A stretch of 37,698 nucleotides of DNA from assembly GCA_031316315.1 (NCBI GenBank), contig JADBEO010000040.1, positions 1-37,698 on the forward strand. Direction: 5' to 3'. The translations under genes were made by a program, and so were the position numbers. Below the pieces are notes generated by a model. It was not told where the DNA came from and made no database searches. It saw nothing but the letters and a program-made list of their open reading frames with translations. The DNA comes from Chelatococcus sambhunathii (GTDB taxonomy: Bacteria; Pseudomonadota; Alphaproteobacteria; Rhizobiales; Methylopilaceae). Below, piece after piece: positions 26,710-33,762 of the stretch (position 1 is the first letter of the stretch; each line of letters begins with the position of its first letter).

Positions 26710-27918
26710 TCAGCCGCCAGACGTCATCGCCTGCAGCAGCTCGATGTTGGGATAGCCGTCTGCCGGCTGGCCGAGCTTGAGCTGCGCCTTGCGGGTCGCC
26801 TTGCGGGTGTCGACGCCGAGCTTGCCGTCGACCTCGTCCTCGGGCAGCAGCCCCGCCTTCACGAACTGCTTCTGCAGCTCCCTGAGCTCGTCGGGCGAGA
26901 GCGGCTTGACCGGAGCGGCGCCTTCGGAAACCTGCGGCGCGCCGGCGATGCGGGTCGCAAGATAGGCCGCCGTCAGCGAGTAGATGTAGGACTGGTTCCA
27001 GGTCCGGTAGACGTCGAAGTTGCGGTAGGCGAGGAAGCCCGGCCCCTTGCGGCCCATGGGAAGCAGCAGCGCGGCCGGCGCGTCGTCCGGCGCGAGGTCC
27101 CCGGTCCGGGCCTTCACGCCCCACTGGCGCCATTGCGAGACCGGGTGCTTCACGTCGAAGTCGGCCTCCTGCCACGGCATGTCGGCCGGCAGCGTCACCT
27201 CCTGCACCCAGGGCTCGCCCCGCCGCCAGCCCAGGTCGGCGACATATTTGGCCGCCGAGTTCAGCGCGTCCGGCACGCTCTTCATCAGGTCGACGCGGCC
27301 GTCGCCGTCGGCGTCGACGCCGGAACGCAGATAATCGACCGGCATCATCTGGGTCTGGCCGAGCTCCCCCGCCCAGGCGCCCCGCATCTCGGTCGGCTGG
27401 AGGTCGCCGCGGTCGACGATCTTCAGCGCCCCGATCAGTTGCGGCCGGAAAAAGTCGGGCCGGCGGCAGTCGTGGCTCAGCGTCGCGAGCGCGTTGCGGG
27501 TGTCGAACTTGCCGATATTGGCGCCGAAGTCGGTCTCGAGGCCCCAGAACGCGACGATCACCTCGCCCGGCACGCCGTATTTCTGCTCGATCTCGTCGAA
27601 CATCGCGCGCTTCTCACCGAGGACCTTGATGGCTTTCGGCAGCCGCGGCGGCGCGGCCATGCGCCCGGCGAACTGCAGGAAGGTCTGCTGGAAGACGGAC
27701 TGTCCGCGGTCGAGTTGCAGGACCTTCTGGTCGACCTGGACGCCATCGAGCCCGGCGGCGATCGCCTTGTCGGAGACGCCCGCCGCGCGGGCTTCGGCGC
27801 GCACCCCGTCGAGCCACGCGGCGAAGTCTCCGCCGCAAGGCGCCGGCTGGGCTAACGCGTGCGGGGCGGAGGCGGCCAGAAGCGCGGCGGCGACGGCGCA
27901 TCGAAGGGTAAGCGGCAT
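26710..27918 (-). CDS. Lytic murein transglycosylase, MltB family
   Basis: The enzyme cleaves glycan strands of peptidoglycan with formation of 1,6-anhydro-muramic acid in the periplasm. The 402-residue product has a signal peptide (1-23, ending ALA), an SLT_2/MltB catalytic domain with Glu128 in FWGLETDFGAN, GELGQTQMMPVDYL and an EF-hand-like calcium site DADGDG at 202-207, and a C-terminal peptidoglycan-binding domain (LSPDELRELQKQFVKAGLL, then DTRKATRKAQLKLGQPADGYP). No lipobox is seen, so unlike E. coli MltB it is probably soluble. It is a single gene, with topoisomerase IB 121 bases upstream on the same strand. Confidence 0.95.
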   Translation of the reverse strand: MPLTLRCAVAAALLAASAPHALAQPAPCGGDFAAWLDGVRAEARAAGVSDKAIAAGLDGVQVDQKVLQLDRGQSVFQQTFLQFAGRMAAPPRLPKAIKVLGEKRAMFDEIEQKYGVPGEVIVAFWGLETDFGANIGKFDTRNALATLSHDCRRPDFFRPQLIGALKIVDRGDLQPTEMRGAWAGELGQTQMMPVDYLRSGVDADGDGRVDLMKSVPDALNSAAKYVADLGWRRGEPWVQEVTLPADMPWQEADFDVKHPVSQWRQWGVKARTGDLAPDDAPAALLLPMGRKGPGFLAYRNFDVYRTWNQSYIYSLTAAYLATRIAGAPQVSEGAAPVKPLSPDELRELQKQFVKAGLLPEDEVDGKLGVDTRKATRKAQLKLGQPADGYPNIELLQAMTSGG

Positions 27919-28039
27919 CGGAGAGCTTTCCGGATTTCAGCGCAGCGCGACAGACGGGCGGAGGCCTCCATTCGCAGGCCAAACGGGGCGAAGACAAGGC
28001 GAAAACTTCGCCGCCGCTTTCAATCGTCGCCGAACGCCG

Positions 28040-29101
28040 TCAGCGGCCGCGCTTCATCCGCGTCACAAGCCTGGCGACCGTCTTCTCGGCGCGTCTCAAG
28101 CCGGGGCGCCCACGGGCTCCGTCATAGGCTTTTCTGAGCGCGCCGCTGGCGAAGGCCTCGACCACGACCGCGTGCACATAGGACTTGCGCACCACCGCCG
28201 GCGTGTTCGCCAGCCGCTCCGAGATGGCGCGCATCACGTGGGAGAGCTGGCGCCGCCGTCCGGTCTCGCTCGCGGCGGGCTCGATCTCGACCAGTTCCTC
28301 GGCGGCTGTGGCGCTGGCGCCGAGCTGGCGCAGGTCCTTCGCGGTCACCGGCAGGCCAGTCACCTCGCGTAGATAGGCGTTGACGTCGACCGAGGTGACC
28401 CGCCGGACCTTTCCGGCGTCGTCGCGATACTGGAACAGCCGGCGGCCCGGCAGCGACCCGACGCGCTGGAGGGCGCGCGCCAGCCGGCCCGACCGCATGC
28501 GGAGCTTCACGTCCTTGCCGCCCTTGCCGCGGAACGACAGCTCCACCGTTTCGCCGCCGACCTTGACGTGGCGCTTGAGGAGCGTGGAAGCGCCGTGCGC
28601 CTTGTTGGACCGGACGTAGCTCTCCGAGCCGACGCGGATATGAGTTTCGTCAATCAGCGCGACGGCGGTCGCGAGCGCCTTCTTGCGGCTCAGACGCGGG
28701 CTCGCCATGTCGCGAGCGACCGCGCGCCGGAGCTTCGGCAGAGCTTCGATGACCCGGTCGAGGCGCTCGACCTTGCGCGTCTCACGGACAGCGTCCCAGC
28801 CCGGATGATAGCGATATTGCGTGCGGCCGGCCTCGTCGCGCCCGACCGCCTGGAGGTGGCAGGTTGGATCCGCCGCGATCCGCACGTCCTCATAGGCGGG
28901 CGGGATGGCGAGCGACTTGATCCGCGCGATCGTCTCCTCGTGGGCGATCCGGCGACCCTCGCCGTCGAGATAGGTGAAGCCGGTCCCGGCGCGCCGCCGC
29001 TCGATGACGAGATCGTCCGGGCCGCCGAGCCGAAGGCCCGCCTCCGCGGCCGCCGCCTCCAAAGCGGCCCGATCTTCATCCTCGTCCTGCTTGGCGGCCA
29101 T
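28040..29101 (-). CDS. DNA topoisomerase IB
   Basis: This 353-residue poxvirus/bacterial-type topoisomerase IB relaxes supercoils through a 3'-phosphotyrosine. The N-terminal domain runs to about residue 100 (RIKSLAIPPAYEDVRI, then YRYHPGWDAVRE). The catalytic domain contains RVGSESY, FRGKGGKDVKL and TAKDLRQLGAS, and ends in NTPAVVRKSYVHAVVVEAF with nucleophile Tyr308. Family members usually have KDFRTW at the KDLRQL position, so Phe and Trp are replaced while the catalytic Arg is kept. The ATG overlaps the stop of the DUF7218-like gene (TGATG), implying coupled translation. Confidence 0.95.
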   Translation of the reverse strand: MAAKQDEDEDRAALEAAAAEAGLRLGGPDDLVIERRRAGTGFTYLDGEGRRIAHEETIARIKSLAIPPAYEDVRIAADPTCHLQAVGRDEAGRTQYRYHPGWDAVRETRKVERLDRVIEALPKLRRAVARDMASPRLSRKKALATAVALIDETHIRVGSESYVRSNKAHGASTLLKRHVKVGGETVELSFRGKGGKDVKLRMRSGRLARALQRVGSLPGRRLFQYRDDAGKVRRVTSVDVNAYLREVTGLPVTAKDLRQLGASATAAEELVEIEPAASETGRRRQLSHVMRAISERLANTPAVVRKSYVHAVVVEAFASGALRKAYDGARGRPGLRRAEKTVARLVTRMKRGR

Positions 29102-29400
29102 CAGTGCGACCTGAGCGCGTGGATGAGTTCGTCCTTCGTGGAGCGCGAGAGGCCGGAGATGCCGATCTCCTTCGCCTTCGAATAGAGGTCGTCGCGCGTC
29201 CACTCCTCATAGTCCGGCGACTTGCCGCCTTTCCGGGACGGCGCGTCGGGGCCCTTGTTCCCGTATTTCGCCTGCGCGTTCGAGATGCGGGCCGCCTTCT
29301 CGGCGCTCGCGCCCTGCTCGCGCAGCGCTTCGTAGACCTCGGGATTCTTGATCGACGGATTAGCCTTCGGGCTCTTCCGTGAAGCTTTGGTCGCCGCCAT
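29101..29400 (-). CDS. DUF7218/Rho-N-like small basic protein
   Basis: The 99-residue product resembles DUF7218 proteins with a Rho-N/SAP-like C-terminus. Residues of about 15-45 (SIKNPEVYEALREQGASAEKAARISNAQ) form the family's helical N-terminal part. A lysine/serine-rich linker follows, and 64-99 (DYEEWTRDDLYSKAKEIGISGLSRSTKDELIHALRSH) fits a helix-extended-helix nucleic-acid-binding module. It is probably DNA- or RNA-associated; function is unknown. The ATG at 29400 has ggag about 7 bases upstream; an ATG at 29424 has none. Its stop shares one base with the topoisomerase IB start. Confidence 0.83.
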   Translation of the reverse strand: MAATKASRKSPKANPSIKNPEVYEALREQGASAEKAARISNAQAKYGNKGPDAPSRKGGKSPDYEEWTRDDLYSKAKEIGISGLSRSTKDELIHALRSH

Positions 29401-29520
29401 CGCCTGCTCCGCGCTGTGGACCATCTCAACTCGACGGCGCGCCGAACGGTTCCGACGTGGCCGGCCGAAGGTCGGCGCGCTAGACTCCCGTCCGCCGAAC
29501 CCGGCCTGAGAGGACGCCCC

Positions 29521-30531
29521 ATCGCCAGCTCCCGCCTCCTCGTCGAGACGACCCGCGGCGCGAGCGTCGAGAGCCGTCACCTCGGTTCGATCGCCGTGGC
29601 GGACGCCGAGGGGCGGCTGGTCGTCGAGATCGGCGACGTCGAGCGGCCGGTCTTCTCCCGGTCCAGCGTCAAGGCGCTGCAGGCGCTGCCGCTGATCGAA
29701 AGCGGGGCGGCCGACCGGTACGGATTCAGCGAGGAGGAGCTCGCCCTCGCCTGCGGATCGCATGGCGGCGAGCCGGAGCATGTCGAGACCGCCGCCGGCG
29801 CGCTGGCGCGGCTCGGGCTCGACGCCGACGCGCTCGAATGCGGCGCCCACTGGCCGCTGAGCGGCTCCGCGGCGCGCGCGCTGGCCGCGGCGGGACAGGC
29901 GCCGTCCCGTCTGCACAATTGCTGCTCGGGAAAGCACGCCGGCTTCCTGTGCCTGGCCTGCGCGCGCGGCGACGACATCGCGGGCTATCTTGCGCTCGAC
30001 CATCCGGTGCAGCAGGCGGTGCGCTCGGCCGTCGCCGAGACGACGGGCCACGACCTGTCGACCGCTCCGGTCGGCGTCGACGGCTGCGGCGCGCCGACCT
30101 ACGCCCTGCCGCTGCGCGCCATCGCGCTCGGCTTCGCGCGCTTCGGCTCCGGCCTCGGGCTGCCTCCGGCGCGGGCGGAGGCCGCGAGGCGACTGATGCG
30201 CGCGTCATGGTCCTCGCCGTCCATGATCGGCGGCGCGCGCCGGTTCGACACGGAGACGATGCGGGCTCTGCCGGAGCGCGCCTTCGTGAAGAGCGGCGCG
30301 GAAGGGGTCTATGTCGCCGCCCTACCGGAGCTCGGCCTCGGCGTCGCGGTCAAGATCGACGACGGCGCCGAACGGGCGGCCGAGGCCGCGATGGCCGCCA
30401 CGCTGATCCGGCTGCTAAGGCCAGACGGCGCGGCGGCCGAAGGCCTCGCCGGCCGCGCCCGGCGGCCGCTGTTCAGCTATTCCGACGAGCCGGTCGGGGA
30501 GATCCGCATGGCGGAAGGCGCGTTCGGCTGA
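29521..30531 (+). CDS. L-asparaginase, Rhizobium class 3 (ReAV-like); possible ATC start
   Basis: The enzyme hydrolyses L-asparagine to aspartate and ammonia. The product of about 336 residues matches the rhizobial thermolabile class: SRSSVKALQALP, ACGSHGGEPEH, HNCCSGKHAGFL and VDGCGAPTYALPL. Counting from an ATC codon at 29521 puts the key residues at Ser48, Lys51, Ser80, Cys135, Lys138 and Cys189, the numbers I recall for R. etli ReAV. That ATC is preceded by gagagga (29508-29514) at a 6-base spacing. No ATG, GTG or TTG occurs between it and a GTG at 29416 that lacks a ribosome-binding site and would add 35 unlike residues. The gene is divergent from the DUF7218-like gene. Confidence 0.92.
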   Translation: MASSRLLVETTRGASVESRHLGSIAVADAEGRLVVEIGDVERPVFSRSSVKALQALPLIESGAADRYGFSEEELALACGSHGGEPEHVETAAGALARLGLDADALECGAHWPLSGSAARALAAAGQAPSRLHNCCSGKHAGFLCLACARGDDIAGYLALDHPVQQAVRSAVAETTGHDLSTAPVGVDGCGAPTYALPLRAIALGFARFGSGLGLPPARAEAARRLMRASWSSPSMIGGARRFDTETMRALPERAFVKSGAEGVYVAALPELGLGVAVKIDDGAERAAEAAMAATLIRLLRPDGAAAEGLAGRARRPLFSYSDEPVGEIRMAEGAFG

Positions 30532-30600
30532 GGCATTGCGCGCACGGATGCGACGTGGTCCAGTCCGTCGGGCGGACCGCGACGGGGGCAAGCGATCGGC

Positions 30601-31320
30601 ATGCAGGATGCGTATGGCGAGATCGGCGTTCAGGTGGAACGCCCAGACGGCAGCGTCGTCACGGACTTCCGATCCTCCCCCGACATGCGCTCCACAGTTC
30701 AGAAGGCCGAGGACGAACTCATCGGCGGCGAGCCGGTTGATCTCGACAGCCTGCTCGACGAACGCCATCGCAGGTTCTACGGCGGCCCCTGGATTCTCGG
30801 GGTCTACTACTATGACCAGCTGCTCGCGCGCGGGCTGAAGCCCACCGATCACGTGCTCGACGTCGGGTGCGGCGTCGGACGCGTGGGGGCGCAGGTCATC
30901 CCCTATCTCGAGGCCGACCGGTATTGCGGGCTCGACGCCCACCTCTGGAGCCTGGTCGCGTTTGCCCGCTACGAGACAGTGATCCATCGGCTCGCGGCCA
31001 AGCGGCCGCGCCTCATGCTTACCTCGACCTTCCAGGTGGCGGCCTTTGGCCGGACTTTCGACGCCGTGTTCGATTTCAGCGTCACGCGCGGGCTGCAGAT
31101 GGAGCAGGTCCGGCTGGCCTATCGGAACATCGCGGCCTGCATGAACGAAGGCGGCCGCGTGTTCCTGTCCGCCGAATCGAAGCTGCCGGTCGAGGAGATG
31201 GAGGCGCTCGGCTTGCGACGCAGCTATGTCGGCGAGGCGCGCTACCCGTTGTTCGAGCACAGCAAGAAATGGCCGCGCACGACGAGCCCCTGGCACGAAT
31301 TCACGCGGGTTGGTCGGTGA
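30601..31320 (+). CDS. Class I SAM-dependent methyltransferase
   Basis: The 239-residue product has a Rossmann-type methyltransferase core: motif I HVLDVGCGVGRVG at about 84-96, CGLDAHLWSL as the post-I acidic strand, and FDAVFDFSVTRGLQMEQ in place of motif IV. The N-terminal 80 residues, including DLDSLLDERHRRFYGGPWILGVYYY, are not typical of a named subfamily. No substrate is evident. The stop overlaps the GTG start of the sulfotransferase (GTGA), so the two are probably translated together and act on the same product, perhaps a sugar, lipid or surface polymer; that is inference. Confidence 0.85.
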   Translation: MQDAYGEIGVQVERPDGSVVTDFRSSPDMRSTVQKAEDELIGGEPVDLDSLLDERHRRFYGGPWILGVYYYDQLLARGLKPTDHVLDVGCGVGRVGAQVIPYLEADRYCGLDAHLWSLVAFARYETVIHRLAAKRPRLMLTSTFQVAAFGRTFDAVFDFSVTRGLQMEQVRLAYRNIAACMNEGGRVFLSAESKLPVEEMEALGLRRSYVGEARYPLFEHSKKWPRTTSPWHEFTRVGR

Positions 31321-32378
31321 CGGCCGAACGTCGCGCGCCCGACCTTCTACAAAAGGCTCTCGCGGAAACCTCCGGCAAGAACTGGCGCGCCGCAAGCCGG
31401 CTGTGGTCGCTCGTCGCCGCGCAGACCGGCCAGGCAAACCATCTCGTGCGGCTGCTCACGGCGCAGGTTCTGGCGGGACAGTTCACGAGCGCCGAAGCCA
31501 CGCTGCGCAGGCTCGAAGCGCTCGGGACCGACACGACCGAACTGCGCGAACGCGCCGACCGCGCGAGAGGCGCGCGCGCGCGCGATGCGATCGTCCGCAT
31601 GCTTGCGGAAGGATCGTTCGAAGCGGCGCTGACGGAGCTCGACGCCTACGAGCGGTTCGCGGGACCGAGCGCGTGGGTCACGATCCGCCGCGACGGCGCA
31701 CTCGCCAGCTGCGGCACTTTCGCCGATCGTCTTCGCGCGCTGCCCGACCAGCCGACGCGGATCTACGTGTGCGGCTGCGGACGCTCAGGCACCACGCTGC
31801 TGATCGACCAGATGGCCTGCTTCTCGCGGCTCTTCGTCGATTACGCCGAAAGCCACGCCGGCGCATTCGTGCGGGCGCCGGCCGGATACGAGGCGGTGGC
31901 GATCAAGCGGTCGTCGACCGCGTACGAATTCCTGCCGGGCCTGCCGACGGAGATCGGCTTGCTCTACATCGTCAGGCATCCGTACGATGTCATGGCAAGC
32001 AAGCTCGGCGAAAAAGACCGCTACATCAAACCCGACCGATGGCGGAACGAAGCGGCCGCCCTCGCCGCGGTTCTGGCGAGCGGCCGGCCCAACATGATGC
32101 TGGTCCGCTACGAGGATCTCGTCTCCGATCCAGACGGCGTGCAGGCGCGCATCGCGCAGCAATGGGGCCTGACGATCGGGCTCCCCTTCTCCCGATTCCA
32201 TGAAATTGCGGACACGCCGCACGCCCATGTCGCGCGTCCGGTCGACCAGGCGTCGATCGGCGCTTGGCGGCGCCATGCGGGGCTCATCCAGGATCTCGAC
32301 GCGGTCCACGCGGAGATTGGCGCGGAGCTCGAATGGTTCGCGCGGCGCTTCGGCTACGAGCTGCGCCGGTCCGGCTGA
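31317..32378 (+). CDS. Sulfotransferase-family protein with N-terminal helical repeats
   Basis: The 353-residue product has two parts. Residues 1-140 are helical with TPR-like spacing (KNWRAASRLWSLVAAQTG, GQFTSAEATLRRLEALG, GSFEAALTELDAYERF). Residues 147-350 resemble PAPS-dependent sulfotransferases: IYVCGCGRSGTTLLIDQM (149-166) is the 5'-phosphosulfate loop, YIVRHPYDVMASKLGEKDRY (217-236) the 3'-phosphate-binding segment, and MLVRYEDLVSDPDGV (261-275) the conserved following element. It would transfer sulfate to an unknown acceptor. The GTG start at 31317 overlaps the methyltransferase stop; no better start is available. No PAPS-synthesis genes are nearby. Confidence 0.83.
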   Translation: MTAERRAPDLLQKALAETSGKNWRAASRLWSLVAAQTGQANHLVRLLTAQVLAGQFTSAEATLRRLEALGTDTTELRERADRARGARARDAIVRMLAEGSFEAALTELDAYERFAGPSAWVTIRRDGALASCGTFADRLRALPDQPTRIYVCGCGRSGTTLLIDQMACFSRLFVDYAESHAGAFVRAPAGYEAVAIKRSSTAYEFLPGLPTEIGLLYIVRHPYDVMASKLGEKDRYIKPDRWRNEAAALAAVLASGRPNMMLVRYEDLVSDPDGVQARIAQQWGLTIGLPFSRFHEIADTPHAHVARPVDQASIGAWRRHAGLIQDLDAVHAEIGAELEWFARRFGYELRRSG

Positions 32379-32434
32379 GCGCTCCGCCTCGCGAACGCGG
32401 CGGCTCGCCTGCGCCGCGCCGTCTCAAATCGCTG

Positions 32435-32472
32435 GAACAAACGAAAACGGGGGCGCTTTCGGCGCCCCCGTT
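32435..32472 (-). terminator. Intrinsic terminator of the outer-membrane protein gene
   Basis: On the minus strand, a perfect 11-bp stem (core aacgggggcgc / gcgcccccgtt, 32446-32456 with 32462-32472) has a 5-base loop and continues into ttcgtttg. It lies 32 bases after the stop codon. Confidence 0.85.
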
Positions 32473-32504
32473 CCGCGATCGAAGGAAATTGCCTTCGAAA
32501 GAGA

Positions 32505-33380
32505 TCAGTACTTGGTCACGAGCGGAGCGGCCGGGGTGGCCGGGGTCCACAGCGGGATGATGATGCGCGACCAGAAGCGGGTATCCTTGCGGTCGGAACG
32601 CGGGCCGCCGTTGCCGGTGGTGTTCTTGGCGTACACTTCGCGGGTCAGGTAGGCCTGCAGGATGACCGGGCCGAAGTTGTAGCCGACGAGCGGGCCGACG
32701 GCGAAGGATTCGGTCTTGCGGTCGCCCTTGACGCGGTCGTACTCGGTCGAGCCGAAGCCGACAGCGCCGATTTCCCACTTGCCGAAGGTCTTCGTGGCGG
32801 TCAGGTCGAGGTTGAAGCCGTTCGAGGTCTTGCCGCCGACACGCTTGTCAGTGTCGAAGGTGATGCCCCACAGCAGGTTCGCGGTCAGGTTCCAGCCGTC
32901 GCCGGTGTAGGACACGGCGAAGTCCTGACGCCAGGTGGTGGCGCGGACGCGGATGAACTTGTCGCCGGCGTTCCAGTAGATACCGGACAGGTAGCTGACG
33001 CCGAAGCCGCCGCCGAGGTCGAAGGCGAGCTTAGCGGCCGTGAACGGGTTGTAGAAGCCGTAGTCGTCGTTGACGCCGCCGGGAACGTCGGCGTGGATCA
33101 TCGGCGTCGCGACGAGCAGCTGCAGGTTGGTGCCGAGGAACGACCAGGGGGTCGACCAGGCGATGACCGGAATGTCGACGCCGACCTTGATGTCCTCGCC
33201 CGGGAGCTTGCGGACGCCCCAGTCGAGGGTGTTGACGAAGTAGACGCCTTCCGGAAGCGGGGCGCCCATGGCGAGACCGGCGGTTTCGCCGGGCTGCGCG
33301 GTCGTGCCGGCGAACGCCGCCGTCGTGGTGGCGCACAGCGCGAAAGCGCCGGCCGCCGCATATTTCATCACAGTCTTCAT
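32505..33380 (-). CDS. Outer-membrane MetA/SphA-like transporter protein
   Basis: The 291-residue product is predicted to be an outer-membrane beta-barrel of the 'MetA pathway of phenol degradation' family. A signal peptide spans 1-24 (ending AFA). The mature part starts LPEGVYFVNTLDWGVRK and contains VDIPVIAWSTPWSFLGTNLQLLVATP, GGGFGVSYLSGIYW and GPLVGYNFGP, with alternating aromatic strands, and ends in Tyr. Solute uptake is assumed for the family, but no substrate is known. A ggagg lies 10 bases before the ATG at 33380. The gene uses a markedly restricted set of codons and has a strong terminator, which suggests high expression. Confidence 0.82.
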   Translation of the reverse strand: MKTVMKYAAAGAFALCATTTAAFAGTTAQPGETAGLAMGAPLPEGVYFVNTLDWGVRKLPGEDIKVGVDIPVIAWSTPWSFLGTNLQLLVATPMIHADVPGGVNDDYGFYNPFTAAKLAFDLGGGFGVSYLSGIYWNAGDKFIRVRATTWRQDFAVSYTGDGWNLTANLLWGITFDTDKRVGGKTSNGFNLDLTATKTFGKWEIGAVGFGSTEYDRVKGDRKTESFAVGPLVGYNFGPVILQAYLTREVYAKNTTGNGGPRSDRKDTRFWSRIIIPLWTPATPAAPLVTKY

Positions 33381-33762
33381 GTTGCCTTTTCCTCCGATCG
33401 GCGCCCTGCCGGGAACGCCGCCTCTCCGAGCATTAAATTTGGTTTCGCCTTCCGGTCCGGGTCCGTCTGTCCCCGAAACGAAGTCGTCGGATCGAGAACC
33501 GTCAGGCTCAACAAGCGCCCCCGACTCGGCGCCGCCTCCGGCAGAGGACATTTTTTGGGCGCGCGACGCCACTGGAATCGCGCCTCGGAATCGCCGTCGA
33601 AGCCTCAGTGTCGCCGAAATGTCGCAACTTCTGGGATGCCATTAAGATCTGTTTACGGGCGTTAACCGGCGCCCCGGCGCCCGCGGATTGGGCAAATAAT
33701 AAAGATTCCAGTCGGTTGGCCGGGGCGCCTTTCCGAAGCCGCCTCACACGCCCGTTAACCTG
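33381..33762. other. 382-bp intergenic region with an inverted repeat around an AT-rich block
   Basis: This is the leader of the outer-membrane protein gene and follows the stop of the Tat beta-helix gene on the same strand. The 11-base ggcgccccggc at about 33668 recurs inverted in the segment ending at 33729, with about 40 bases between that include the only AT-rich run in the area (caaataataaagatt, about 33693-33707). No ORF with protein-like composition is present. The promoter for the outer-membrane gene must lie here, but I could not place it. Confidence 0.45.

Noticed and set aside
29416-29520. GTG at 29416 as the asparaginase start
   Set aside because: It has no ribosome-binding site, and the 35 extra residues are Arg/Pro-rich and unlike the family; an ATC with a good site fits better.
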